Shown piece by piece: positions 1-9,027 of a stretch of 64,000 nucleotides of DNA; positions within the stretch are counted from its first letter, which is position 1, and every line of letters begins with the position of its first letter. This DNA comes from Thiomicrospira sp. ALE5 (lineage in GTDB: Bacteria > Pseudomonadota > Gammaproteobacteria > Thiomicrospirales > Thiomicrospiraceae), in assembly GCF_900112445.1 (NCBI RefSeq), contig NZ_FOYY01000006.1:1-64000 (forward strand). Direction: 5' to 3'. Both the position numbers and the translations under genes were made by a program. The notes beneath the pieces were generated by a model. That model saw only the letters and a list, made by a program, of their open reading frames with translations, made no database searches and was not told the origin of the DNA.

Positions 1-314
1 GCGGGCAATAACGGTACGGGTGACAGTGCAGAGATTACGGTTGATACTCTAGCCCCAAGTCTTGAAATCAGTATTAATGAAGACGCTAGTGTAGTGACCT
101 TCACGTTCAGTGAAGAAGTGACGGGCTTTGATGCAACGGACATCGATGTTGATAACGGTACGATTGCTAATCTGACTACCAGTGACAACATTACGTGGAC
201 AGAGGAATTAACACCGGCTGCGGACTTTGAAGGTGATGTGGTTGTTAGCGTAGAAAATGACAGCTACACAGATCTAGCGGGCAATAACGGTACGGGTGAC
301 AGTGCAGAGATTAC
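1..314 (+). repeat. Tandem Big_12-type repeat unit, period 276 bp
   Basis: Bases 1-38 recur exactly at 277-314, encoding the AGNNGTGDSAEIT end of an Ig-like module. This marks the last units of a tandem array that probably continues upstream. Near-identity at DNA level suggests recent duplication or homogenisation. Confidence 0.8.
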
Positions 315-2223
315 TATCCTCCCAACCCCAATCGTTTCTCTAGAAGTTAACTCGGTGTATGGTTTTGAAACTGCGTTAATTGATGATATTGCCAGCTTAG
401 GGGTCGGTGGTTCAGGTAGTGGTATTATTAACGACACTAACGTTCCAGTTGATACGTCCGGTGATATTGTTCTTGACTTTGGTGTCGCTAATGCGGGTCA
501 AACCATTACCTTCTCCTGGACACAACAAGCTAAAGGTGGTTGGGAAAATGGCGAACCTGGGACTCGTGCAGGAACTAGAGATACCTTTAAGGTTTTTGTA
601 AATGGAGTTGAGGAATACGAAACATCTTGGTACGACCCTGCAAATAACAACAATACTGTTTTTGCTCCTGAAAATCAGTCTCTAACCATTGTTTTGGATG
701 ATGACGGTAAAGCTACTATTCGTTTTGATGTTGCTTCTACACATCCTGATGAAATAGTTGATATTTCAAATATTACGGCAGTTCTCGTTACTCAGACGTT
801 AATTCATGAAGTATCTATCGAAGGAACCATTAGTTCGGGTGAAATTGATTACTATGTTGTTAACGTAGATGGTGGTGTATTGTTGTTTAACGGTAATGCG
901 ATGCAAGCTGAGCCTGATGGAAGCTACAAAGTGTTACCAGCACAGCTGGGTAGCTTAACTGTACGTGACTTAGGTGATCCTGATTTCAGTGTTACGGCTG
1001 TTGCGGTCAGTGATCAAGGTGTTGTCAGTCAACCGGCTGAAGTCACAGTAGTTATTGCCGACATTCCATTACCTGAATTCGATGCCGTATCAATTGACAA
1101 CCTAACAACTCTTTCTGAAGTGGGTGTCAATATTGTAGAGCCTGTGTTTAATGGCTTGGGTGATAACGACTTTGCGGTTAGTAACGTTGCTGTAGATACA
1201 AACAATCCTGATGATTCTATAAGAGGTAGAGATTTAGTGGTGGGTTCATCAGTCGGAGCCACTCGGAATTTATCCGTGGTTTCTCTGGTTGACAGCAATG
1301 AAACTAATTATTTGCAGGTCGGTGATGTTTATCAGCTGAACTGGGAAGTCATGACTAATTCAAATTGGTTTTGGGGCGATACCTGGGATTCAATAACTAT
1401 GACAGGGACAATTACTCGCTCTGACAAGTCTGGAAATGCGGATGTGGTTATTTTTACCGGTAGCATTAACGGCCAAGCTGTAACACTTGTTATTGATAGT
1501 AATGGAATAGACACGAGAAACAATAAACGTTACGAAACTAATGATCAGGACATTAATACTGTTGTTGGATTCAGAGAAGTTGAGCTTTCTGGCCAGGCTG
1601 AGGCTGGTTCAGCTATTGAGTTGTTCGATGCATCTAATGCTTCAATTGGCACGACTGTGGCAGACACAAATGGTAACTGGACATTTAAAATTTCTCCTAT
1701 AACCGCAGACACCGGTACGTATAAAGTTGAGGCAACCGACTTTATGGGTAACGTTACAGTTGATCAGAAAACTTTCTTGCTTGGTTCGCCTCAAGGAGAG
1801 ACTTTGACGGGTACAGCGGGTGACGACATCATCTACGGTGGTGCTGGTAACGACACCATTATCGGCGGTGACGGGGATGACATTATCATCGGCGGGGCAG
1901 GAAATGACATCCTAACTGGCGGTGCGGGTAACGATGTCTTTAAGTGGAATTTCGGTGATCAAGGTGTGAACGGCTATGCCATTGACACAGTTACTGATTT
2001 CAATGTAGGCGCGAATCGTCTTGATTTATCGGATTTATTGCCTGATTTGAGAGAAACCAATATTGAAGACTATATTAATGTAGCGGTTGAAAACGGTGAT
2101 ACGACAATTAATATTTCTTCAACAGGAAACTTAAACAATATTGACCAGAAAATCGTTCTTCAAGGTGTTGAAATTCAACAGGGCGATTTACTTCAGTATT
2201 TGATTAATATTCCTCAAGACTAA
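1..2223 (+). CDS. RTX/Big-domain adhesin, C-terminal part (5' end outside window)
   Basis: The frame is open from base 1, so the true start lies upstream and about 740 C-terminal residues are visible. The beginning holds the end of one and the whole of another Ig-like module of the Big_12 kind (FTFSEEV, DATDIDV, YTDLAGNNG), with a period of 276 bp. The middle resembles bacterial Ig-like domains. Near 1800-1940 there are RTX calcium-binding nonapeptides (GGAGNDTIIG, GGDGDDIIIG, GGAGNDILTG), followed by a VCA0849-type type I secretion tail (DTVTDFNVGANRLDLSDLLPDL). By family knowledge this is a large surface or secreted adhesin exported by a LapBCE-type secretion system; no secretion genes are visible here. 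The tail closely resembles that of the next gene. The upstream length and the total repeat number cannot be seen. Confidence 0.85.
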   Translation, partial: AGNNGTGDSAEITVDTLAPSLEISINEDASVVTFTFSEEVTGFDATDIDVDNGTIANLTTSDNITWTEELTPAADFEGDVVVSVENDSYTDLAGNNGTGDSAEITILPTPIVSLEVNSVYGFETALIDDIASLGVGGSGSGIINDTNVPVDTSGDIVLDFGVANAGQTITFSWTQQAKGGWENGEPGTRAGTRDTFKVFVNGVEEYETSWYDPANNNNTVFAPENQSLTIVLDDDGKATIRFDVASTHPDEIVDISNITAVLVTQTLIHEVSIEGTISSGEIDYYVVNVDGGVLLFNGNAMQAEPDGSYKVLPAQLGSLTVRDLGDPDFSVTAVAVSDQGVVSQPAEVTVVIADIPLPEFDAVSIDNLTTLSEVGVNIVEPVFNGLGDNDFAVSNVAVDTNNPDDSIRGRDLVVGSSVGATRNLSVVSLVDSNETNYLQVGDVYQLNWEVMTNSNWFWGDTWDSITMTGTITRSDKSGNADVVIFTGSINGQAVTLVIDSNGIDTRNNKRYETNDQDINTVVGFREVELSGQAEAGSAIELFDASNASIGTTVADTNGNWTFKISPITADTGTYKVEATDFMGNVTVDQKTFLLGSPQGETLTGTAGDDIIYGGAGNDTIIGGDGDDIIIGGAGNDILTGGAGNDVFKWNFGDQGVNGYAIDTVTDFNVGANRLDLSDLLPDLRETNIEDYINVAVENGDTTINISSTGNLNNIDQKIVLQGVEIQQGDLLQYLINIPQD

Positions 2224-2225
2224 CC

Positions 2226-2292
2226 ACCAGGCCTGGTATTAACCAGTGCCTCTTACCTTAACCCCGCTTGCCTTGGCCAGCGGGGTTTTTTT
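2226..2292 (+). terminator. Rho-independent terminator with palindromic leader (copy 1)
   Basis: After the stop codon come a 12-bp palindrome ACCAGGCCTGGT (2226-2237) and a hairpin with arms CCCCGCT (2262-2268) and AGCGGGG (2279-2285), followed by seven T. The whole block is repeated almost exactly after the next gene (5373-5438). Confidence 0.88.
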
Positions 2293-2323
2293 ATTTTAAA
2301 CCCCGTACTAAGGTCCAATATTC

Positions 2324-2337
2324 ATTTGCTAGCAAAT
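2324..2337. promoter_or_regulatory. 14-bp perfect palindrome upstream of the LapA-like gene
   Basis: ATTTGCTAGCAAAT is a perfect palindrome about 50 bp before the start at 2387. The core TTGCTAGC recurs at 5488-5495 ahead of ovoA within a looser inverted repeat. It could be an operator, but no regulator can be named and no convincing -35/-10 pair was found beside it. Confidence 0.3.
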
Positions 2338-2386
2338 AGGTAAACTATAAGTAAGAAATATCTAGATACCGCTCAAGGAGAAAATC

Positions 2387-5371
2387 ATGGAACCGATCAT
2401 TGTTGTAAACAGTATCACTGGCCAAGCCGAAATTCGTAACGCCAATGGCGAGATCCAAGCGATTCAAGCAGGCGATAACCTTGCATTAGGCGATGTGTTG
2501 GTAATTAACCAAGACAGCATCGTGTTTTTAGATGTCGATGGCACGATTTTACCCTTTTATGGTGAGCTAGAAATAGATGTAGTAGCTAACATGCAGCCAA
2601 CACAGACTTTCGATATTGATGATGTTGCGCTGAATGATCCAGCGGTAGCAGAAATGCTGGCGATTCTTGATGGCGAAGGTGATCTATTAGATGAATTAGA
2701 AGCACCGGCAGCGGGAGCAGGTGTTGATGAAGACGGCGTGGACGATAGTTTAGTGCGCCTAGTTCGTGTTGCCGAAACGACAGATCCGCTAGTATTTGAA
2801 AGTTTTGCGTCTGAAGATGCGACTACTCCAACTTTTGATCCTGTTATAGCTACAGCGTTAGATACAGATGAAGAAGAAACAGCAGTAGTTATTATTCCTT
2901 CAAGTATTGATGTAGCTATGGCAGATGTTTATAGCGGCAACATGTTTGCTGTTCCAGTAACTGGAACCACTACTGGGGTTGCAGCAGGTTCAACAGTAAT
3001 CATTACGGTAACTGATAACTTTGGTAACAGTGTAAATGGGTCGGCTATTGTTAATGAGGATGGCAGTTATTCAACAAATATCGATTTTTCGAATCCAAGC
3101 CCAGGCTCAGATAGTGAGCCTTTTATTGGTGAGCAGTCCATTGATCAAGAACCTCTACTTGTGATTCAACCACCCTCACAGCCATTTTTGTTTGATGGGC
3201 CGTTAACTGTTATTGCAGAGGTTGAAGATTTAAACCTTGTTGTAATCAACGCTGATAATACAGCGATGATGGATACTTTTGTTAATACGCCGACCATTGT
3301 GTTGGATAGCGATACCGGTGTGAGTGCAGAAGACGGTATTACCAACATAGGTACTTATACAGTTGGCGAGATTGAAGAAGGTGCAACGGTTGAGTACAGC
3401 GTAGATAGAGAGACTTGGACAACGCAAGCCCCAGTTGCGCAAGAGGGTGCAAATACGATCTATGTACGTCAAACAGATGTAGCGGGCAATGTATCAGAGA
3501 CAGCGGAATTAACCTTTACGTTGGATACTCTTATCAATCTTGAGAATGACTCAAATACTGTTGTGTTTAGCGGTGAAGTTGAAAGTCAGTCTGGGCTCTT
3601 AGCCAATGACGATGAAGATGTAATTGCCGTTACGTCGGTTAATGGTAAGCCGGTGGGGTCTGAACCAGTGGTTGTAAATGGCAACTTTGGTACCCTTACT
3701 GTTAACAGTGATGGCTCATACAGCTATCAATCTACAGCGGAAATAAAGCTCTACGGGTTTAATGATGGTGACAGCAAATTAGAGGATGGCTCAATATTAA
3801 ATATGTTAACACCACAAGCTATGCACGAGGTGTCCTTCCAAAGGGATGGCGTAGGTGTTAAAGGAACGGGTAGGTACTCATCACATGGTGCCCCAAACCA
3901 GATCATTGATACAGGCAACGCATTAGTTGCTGATTTAGGCGGCACGGCCACAAAAGCATCTTTTGATGTGACGCGTTTATTCAACGATGAATTTACCGGT
4001 GAATTGGGTAAATGGTACGCTTATAGTGCGGACGGAACGCGTGTTGGTTTGGGTGAGTTTGGGCGTGATGGTGAAAATGGCTTCACGTTTAAATCAGGAA
4101 GTAAACATGAGGGTACGGTTAATATTGAAATAGCGGGTGGCTTCCAATATCTTGCGTTCGAGGGATTGCCTTACGAAAATGTTACCAACTCTAGAGATGG
4201 TGGTGATTTCTTTGTAAGTAATATCCGTGTCGTTGACTCATTTGAATACACGGCTGTTGATGCGGCAGGCAATTCTAGTACCGCAACCCTAGATATTACT
4301 AAAACGCAGGTCCTGAAAGATTTAAAAAGTAGCCTACCGGAATTGCCTAATATATCTATTCCAGAAATTTCATTTGTTGTAACTAGCGAGGAAGTGAGCG
4401 ATACAGCTACAATTTCATCAACTGCAAAACAAGTTTTAAACTATGGCGGTGGTAATGGTTCGAAAAAAACACATGAAATTAAGCTTGGTTCTGAAGCAGG
4501 TGAGATTAGTCTGAATATTAAATTGACTGGAAATGGCAATGCGACAGGTACGGTTAAATTTTATAAAGATGGCGTAGAAGTTGGTGAAACCCCTTTAGCT
4601 AATGGTAACCAATCCTATAGTGTCAATGGTGGCTTTGACTCCGTTTTAATCACCCATACTGGAACACCTGGAAATGGCAATTCTGCAATTCATTTAGAAG
4701 GGTATAGCGCCACTCTAGTTGCGTCTGGGTTTGTCAATACTATTACGATACAAGCAAGTGTCGATGGTGCGTTGTTGAGTGATGTCGAAGTAGCCGGTTT
4801 AACAGGTTTCAACGGAACTTATAGCTTGGCAGATGACGGTAGCTTGACTTACACATTTATTAGTGAAGAAGCGCTCACACCAGAGGATATTGCTGATATT
4901 ACAGCCACAATCTCGGCATTAAATGAGGGCGGTGAAGTGCTAGCTACAACTACGACGAACGCAGCGGGTGATTTAACTATTGTAGGTGGTACAGGGAACG
5001 ATGTTATCTCTGGTGGCGACGTGGATGACATCATTACTGGTGGTGCAGGTAACGATACATTAACCGGCGGAGCAGGTGATGATACGTTTGTTTGGAGATT
5101 ATCAGATGTGTCTGAAACCGAGAAATTTGTTGATACCATCACCGACTTTGATAATGGAGCCAACAAGATTGATGTAACCGACTTATTGCCAGACTTAACA
5201 GCAGGCAATGTTAGTGAATTTATTACATTCAATGTTCAAGGTGGAAGTACTACGCTAAGCATTAAAACTGAAGAAGGTGGCCCAGTTGTACAAGAAATCG
5301 TATTGCAGGGTTATGAAGTTACTAGCCATGAGCAATTATTGAGTTATTTGGCTAACATCCCAACTGAGTAA
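2387..5371 (+). CDS. Short LapA-like retention-module RTX adhesin
   Basis: 994 residues; AAGGAG at 2375-2380 supports the ATG. The N-terminus (residues 1-105) matches the retention module of LapA-type adhesins (VNSITGQAEIRNANGE, GDVLVINQDS), which lodges in the outer membrane secretion channel. Residues 107-110 are PAAG, the type and place of site that periplasmic protease LapG cleaves in LapA. An acidic Ig/VCBS-like middle follows, with ALDTDE near residue 160. RTX repeats lie at about 4980-5090, then a VCA0849-type secretion tail. It would be held at the cell surface for biofilm attachment and released by LapG when c-di-GMP falls. It is far shorter than LapA, which has thousands of residues. 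LapD, LapG and the exporter are not in the window. The tail resembles that of the preceding gene. Confidence 0.85.
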   Translation: MEPIIVVNSITGQAEIRNANGEIQAIQAGDNLALGDVLVINQDSIVFLDVDGTILPFYGELEIDVVANMQPTQTFDIDDVALNDPAVAEMLAILDGEGDLLDELEAPAAGAGVDEDGVDDSLVRLVRVAETTDPLVFESFASEDATTPTFDPVIATALDTDEEETAVVIIPSSIDVAMADVYSGNMFAVPVTGTTTGVAAGSTVIITVTDNFGNSVNGSAIVNEDGSYSTNIDFSNPSPGSDSEPFIGEQSIDQEPLLVIQPPSQPFLFDGPLTVIAEVEDLNLVVINADNTAMMDTFVNTPTIVLDSDTGVSAEDGITNIGTYTVGEIEEGATVEYSVDRETWTTQAPVAQEGANTIYVRQTDVAGNVSETAELTFTLDTLINLENDSNTVVFSGEVESQSGLLANDDEDVIAVTSVNGKPVGSEPVVVNGNFGTLTVNSDGSYSYQSTAEIKLYGFNDGDSKLEDGSILNMLTPQAMHEVSFQRDGVGVKGTGRYSSHGAPNQIIDTGNALVADLGGTATKASFDVTRLFNDEFTGELGKWYAYSADGTRVGLGEFGRDGENGFTFKSGSKHEGTVNIEIAGGFQYLAFEGLPYENVTNSRDGGDFFVSNIRVVDSFEYTAVDAAGNSSTATLDITKTQVLKDLKSSLPELPNISIPEISFVVTSEEVSDTATISSTAKQVLNYGGGNGSKKTHEIKLGSEAGEISLNIKLTGNGNATGTVKFYKDGVEVGETPLANGNQSYSVNGGFDSVLITHTGTPGNGNSAIHLEGYSATLVASGFVNTITIQASVDGALLSDVEVAGLTGFNGTYSLADDGSLTYTFISEEALTPEDIADITATISALNEGGEVLATTTTNAAGDLTIVGGTGNDVISGGDVDDIITGGAGNDTLTGGAGDDTFVWRLSDVSETEKFVDTITDFDNGANKIDVTDLLPDLTAGNVSEFITFNVQGGSTTLSIKTEEGGPVVQEIVLQGYEVTSHEQLLSYLANIPTE

Positions 5372-5372
5372 C

Positions 5373-5438
5373 ACCAGGCCTGGTATTAACCAGTGCCTCT
5401 AACCTTAACCCCGCTTGCTTTGGCCAGCGGGGTTTTTT
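5373..5438 (+). terminator. Rho-independent terminator with palindromic leader (copy 2)
   Basis: ACCAGGCCTGGT (5373-5384) is followed by the same spacer and hairpin as copy 1: CCCCGCT (5409-5415), AGCGGGG (5426-5432), then six T. It is nearly identical to 2226-2292, so the 3' UTR was duplicated together with the RTX tail or kept alike by gene conversion. Confidence 0.88.
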
Positions 5439-5575
5439 ATGGGTATAGTTCTAACAACCCTTGCAAACACTGTGCAAATAGACTTAATTGCTAGCGCGCA
5501 ATAAACCTTGTATAGATTTTGTATAACTTAGTCGTTACAATAGCTAAAATTTCGTATCTATAAGGAAATACTGTC

Positions 5576-7720
5576 ATGCAGATGTCCCCCACACTAATCA
5601 GCCAGCCGGTTTTTCTAAATCAGGGTGAAGTCGAACAGAAACGTGCCGAAATTAAGGCCTACTTTAACCAAACCTGGGAAAACTACGAAAGTCTTTTTGA
5701 AACCTTGGTCAGTGACGAAACTTTTTATCTTCGCCCCTGTTCACTGCGCCACCCATTAATCTTTTATTTTGGTCATACCGCCACTTTTTTCACGAATAAG
5801 CTTGTGTTGGCAAAACTCTTGCCGCAACGGATTAATCCGAGCATTGAAGCACTTTGCGCCATAGGTGTCGATGAAATGTCTTGGGATGATCTTAACGATG
5901 CCCATTACGACTGGCCCAGTGTGGCAGCCGTGCGTGCTTATCGCAACGAGGTCAAAGAGGCGGTGAATGAGCTGATCGATCAGGTCGCCTTTAGCCTGCC
6001 GATTGATTGGCAGAGCCCGATGTGGCCGATTATGATGGGTATTGAGCATGAGCGTATTCACTTGGAAACATCTTCAGTGTTGATTCGTCAACTCCCAATT
6101 GATCAGGTAAAACCCCATCCGCTGTTTCCGATTTGTGCTGACCAGCAAGCTGCTGCCCCCACAAATCGTTTGCTCGCTGTACCGGCCGGTGAGGTCAAGA
6201 TTGCCCATCAAGACCCCGCGCCCCACTATGGTTGGGATAATGAATATGGTCAGCATCAGGCTAATGTGCCTGCCTTTCAGGCCAGCGAGTTTTTGGTGTC
6301 TAATGCCGAGTTTTTGGCCTTTGTTGAAGCCGGTGGTTATAACACGGCGGAGTTTTGGGATGAAGAGGGCGATCGTTGGCGTCAATTTAGTCCGGTTAAA
6401 CACCCTAGCTTTTGGGTGCGTAAAACCGAGGGCGATCAGCAGGCCTGGTATTTGCGGTGTATGACTGAGGAAATTCCGATGCCTTGGTCTTGGCCGGCCG
6501 AGGTGAATCATTTAGAAGCGGCGGCTTTTTGTCGTTGGAAAGCGGCACAAACCGGTCAGCCGATTCGTTTGCCCTCTGAAGATGAATATTTGCGTTTACG
6601 CGACCATACTCAAGCACAACAGCATTTAGCCCAGGCGAATATTAACTTGCAGCAAGCGGCCTCGTCTTGTCCGGTCACGCGTTGCAAACAAGGTGAGTTT
6701 TACGATGTGATTGGCAATGTTTGGCAGTGGACGGAAACGCCGATTCACCCGTTTGAGGGTTTTAAAGTGCATCCGCTTTATGACGACTTCACGACACCGA
6801 CCTTTGATAACAAACACAATATTATTAAAGGTGGTTCGTGGATTTCGACTGGTAATGAAATTAACGGCAGTTCACGTTATGCGTTTCGTCGCCATTTTTT
6901 CCAGCACGCCGGTTTCCGTTATATTGCCTCGGATGCGCCAGTGCAGAAAGAGTTTTCGACCTATGAAACTGATAGCGCGGTGGCACAATATTGCGAATTC
7001 CATTTTGGTGACGAGTATTTTGGCGTGGCCAACTTCGCCAAAGCCTATGCCGATTTAGCTATCGGCTATGCCCAAACCGATGCGGATTTGGCCAAGCGCG
7101 AACATTTAAAAGTGCTAGAGGTAGGTTGTTCGGTTGGACGTGCAAGTTTTGAATTAGCCAAGCATTTTGAGCGGGTCGTCGGTTTAGACTTTTCCGCGCG
7201 CTTTATTAATGTCGCTAACCAATTGCAAACCACCGGCCAGCTGCGCTATACCTTGCCGATTGAAGGCGAGATTATGGATTTTAAAGAAACCACTTTGGCA
7301 CAGTTGGGTTTAAATGAGGTGGCAAGTCGTTGTGAGTTTTTACAGCAAGATGCGACGAATATGAAACCGATTTTTAGTGGTTATGACATGATTGTGGCGA
7401 TGAACTTAATTGATCGTTTGTATGAGCCGAAGAAGTTTTTAACGGATGTCGCTGGCCGTCTGAATAGCGGTGGCTTATTGATGCTTGGCTCGCCTTACAC
7501 CTGGTTAGAAGAGTTTACGCAAAAAGCCCATTGGTTGGGTGGTTACAAGGATGCCCAGTCGGGAGAAAATGTGACCACTTTAGAAACCTTGCACGCTTTG
7601 TTGAGTAAAGATTTTGAACCGGTCGGCGAACCACAAGACTTGCCGTTTGTGATTCGTGAAACCGCGCGTAAATATCAACATACTGTGAGTCAAGTGACCC
7701 TGTGGAAGAAGAAAGCCTAA
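5576..7720 (+). CDS. ovoA: 5-histidylcysteine sulfoxide synthase / methyltransferase (ovothiol)
   Basis: 714 residues, the usual full length. OvoA joins cysteine to histidine C5 with O2 on a non-haem iron, and its C-terminal domain later N-methylates 5-thiohistidine to ovothiol A. Seen here: an N-terminal DinB-like domain with the iron-binding HxxxHxE motif (H158, H162, E164) and a further His in the HPLIFYFGH stretch; a formylglycine-enzyme-like domain (GNVWQWTETP, GGSW, FRRHFF); and a SAM methyltransferase with the LEVGCSVGRASFELA loop at about residue 520. AAGGA at 5562 supports ATG 5576, with a second ATG six bases on. ovoB overlaps its end by 19 bp, so the two are coupled. Confidence 0.93.
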   Translation: MQMSPTLISQPVFLNQGEVEQKRAEIKAYFNQTWENYESLFETLVSDETFYLRPCSLRHPLIFYFGHTATFFTNKLVLAKLLPQRINPSIEALCAIGVDEMSWDDLNDAHYDWPSVAAVRAYRNEVKEAVNELIDQVAFSLPIDWQSPMWPIMMGIEHERIHLETSSVLIRQLPIDQVKPHPLFPICADQQAAAPTNRLLAVPAGEVKIAHQDPAPHYGWDNEYGQHQANVPAFQASEFLVSNAEFLAFVEAGGYNTAEFWDEEGDRWRQFSPVKHPSFWVRKTEGDQQAWYLRCMTEEIPMPWSWPAEVNHLEAAAFCRWKAAQTGQPIRLPSEDEYLRLRDHTQAQQHLAQANINLQQAASSCPVTRCKQGEFYDVIGNVWQWTETPIHPFEGFKVHPLYDDFTTPTFDNKHNIIKGGSWISTGNEINGSSRYAFRRHFFQHAGFRYIASDAPVQKEFSTYETDSAVAQYCEFHFGDEYFGVANFAKAYADLAIGYAQTDADLAKREHLKVLEVGCSVGRASFELAKHFERVVGLDFSARFINVANQLQTTGQLRYTLPIEGEIMDFKETTLAQLGLNEVASRCEFLQQDATNMKPIFSGYDMIVAMNLIDRLYEPKKFLTDVAGRLNSGGLLMLGSPYTWLEEFTQKAHWLGGYKDAQSGENVTTLETLHALLSKDFEPVGEPQDLPFVIRETARKYQHTVSQVTLWKKKA

Positions 7721-9027
7721 CAACTGACATCAATGCAGGCATTAGTGCAGAACTCAGCGCGGCCTATATTCGAGATTTTTTTACCCAGCCGATTGATCGC
7801 AGCGATAGCGGGGCGGAGAAGTATGATTTGCGCGCACACTTATTTGGTCGCGCAGATGTGTTACCCATGTGGGTGGCGGATCAAGACTTGCCGACCCCGC
7901 CGTTTATTATCGCGGCATTGCAACGGCGTTTGATGCATCCGATTTTAGGCTATACCCATACCTCAGATCGTTTGTGTGCCAGCGTCGTAAACTGGCAAGC
8001 CCAATATGGTTATGAGGTGGATCCTGCCGCTCTGGTGTTTACGCACAATGTGGCTAATGGCTTGTTTTTAGCCGTGCAGGCGCTCAGTCGTCCGGGTGAG
8101 GGGGTGGTGATTATGCCGCCGATTTATCCGCCGTTTGAGCAAGCGATTAGCCGTAATGATCGCCAGGTGGTAGCGGTGCCGTTGCTGTATCAGCCAAGTG
8201 TCGATCAGTTATCTAATCCTCAAGCATCCCAGGCAACGGATTCGAGTGACAGTTATCGTTTTGATTTAGCAGGCCTGGCACAAGCTTTTGCTCGTGATGA
8301 TGTCAGTTTGTGTTTGTTGTGTAATCCGCATAATCCAAGTGGACGCGTCTGGTCGCGCGCAGAATTGGCGCAACTTGCCGAACTAGCCTTGGCGCATGAT
8401 GTGATACTGGTGTCTGATGAAATCCATGGCGATTTAACCTTGCCGCCCAATCAACATTGTCCGTTGGCCAGTTTAAGTCCGGCGGTGGCGCAGCAAACGG
8501 TTACACTCAGCTCGCCTGGTAAAACTTTTAACTTAGCCGGCCTGCAAATAGGCTATGCGATCGCGGCTAATCCCGTGCATCGTAACGCACTGCAAGTTGC
8601 AGCGTCTAGGGTCAAGATTGACGAGCTGAATCTGTTTGCGATGGTGGCGCTAGAGGCGGCCTATACGGACGATGGCAAGATTTGGCGGGATGCGCTATGC
8701 CAGCATATTCTCGCCAATATAGCGCGTTTACGTCAGGCTTTGGCTGAGCTGTGTCCCGCGGTGCGGGTCATCCAACCTCAGGCGTCTTATCTTGTTTGGT
8801 TAGACTTTAATCCGCTCACTCCAAGTCAATTTGCTGACCATGCGGCTTTGCAGGCCTGGTTAATCAATGACGCTAAATTGGGGTTAAATAACGGCTTGAG
8901 TTACGGCGAAGTCGGGCAAGGTTTTATGCGCATTAATCTGGCCGTACCCCCTTCAACGCTTGAGCAGGCCTGCTCGCAGTTACGCCAGGCGTTTGGCATA
9001 ACCTTAACAAGGACCGATGATGACTAA
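7702..9027 (+). CDS. ovoB: PLP-dependent sulfoxide C-S lyase, second ovothiol enzyme
   Basis: A fold-type I PLP enzyme of the MalY/PatB group, 441 residues. The lysine lies in SSPGKTFNLAGLQIG; other hallmarks are MWVADQDLPTP, CNPHNPSGRVW and VSDEIHGDL. Next to ovoA, the family role is to cleave the histidine-cysteine sulfoxide to 5-thiohistidine. The start used is GTG 7702 inside the ovoA end. There is no ATG in frame near the N-terminus and no strong ribosome site, so translation probably depends on ovoA. A general cystathionine beta-lyase is the alternative, but the overlap with ovoA argues for OvoB. Confidence 0.85.
   Translation: MEEESLTTDINAGISAELSAAYIRDFFTQPIDRSDSGAEKYDLRAHLFGRADVLPMWVADQDLPTPPFIIAALQRRLMHPILGYTHTSDRLCASVVNWQAQYGYEVDPAALVFTHNVANGLFLAVQALSRPGEGVVIMPPIYPPFEQAISRNDRQVVAVPLLYQPSVDQLSNPQASQATDSSDSYRFDLAGLAQAFARDDVSLCLLCNPHNPSGRVWSRAELAQLAELALAHDVILVSDEIHGDLTLPPNQHCPLASLSPAVAQQTVTLSSPGKTFNLAGLQIGYAIAANPVHRNALQVAASRVKIDELNLFAMVALEAAYTDDGKIWRDALCQHILANIARLRQALAELCPAVRVIQPQASYLVWLDFNPLTPSQFADHAALQAWLINDAKLGLNNGLSYGEVGQGFMRINLAVPPSTLEQACSQLRQAFGITLTRTDDD

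Noticed and set aside
1800-1940. GGTGCGGGTAACGA-like short repeats as a tandem DNA element
   Set aside because: They are codon-level repeats of the RTX calcium-binding motif, not a separate element.
4849-5232. 127-codon open frame on the minus strand within the LapA-like gene
   Set aside because: It is the antisense shadow of the RTX repeat and tail region; no ribosome site and low-complexity composition (Ser, Pro, Val).
6074-6511. 145-codon minus-strand frame across ovoA
   Set aside because: Antisense shadow of the well-conserved ovoA sulfatase-modifying domain; no start signal or recognisable protein.
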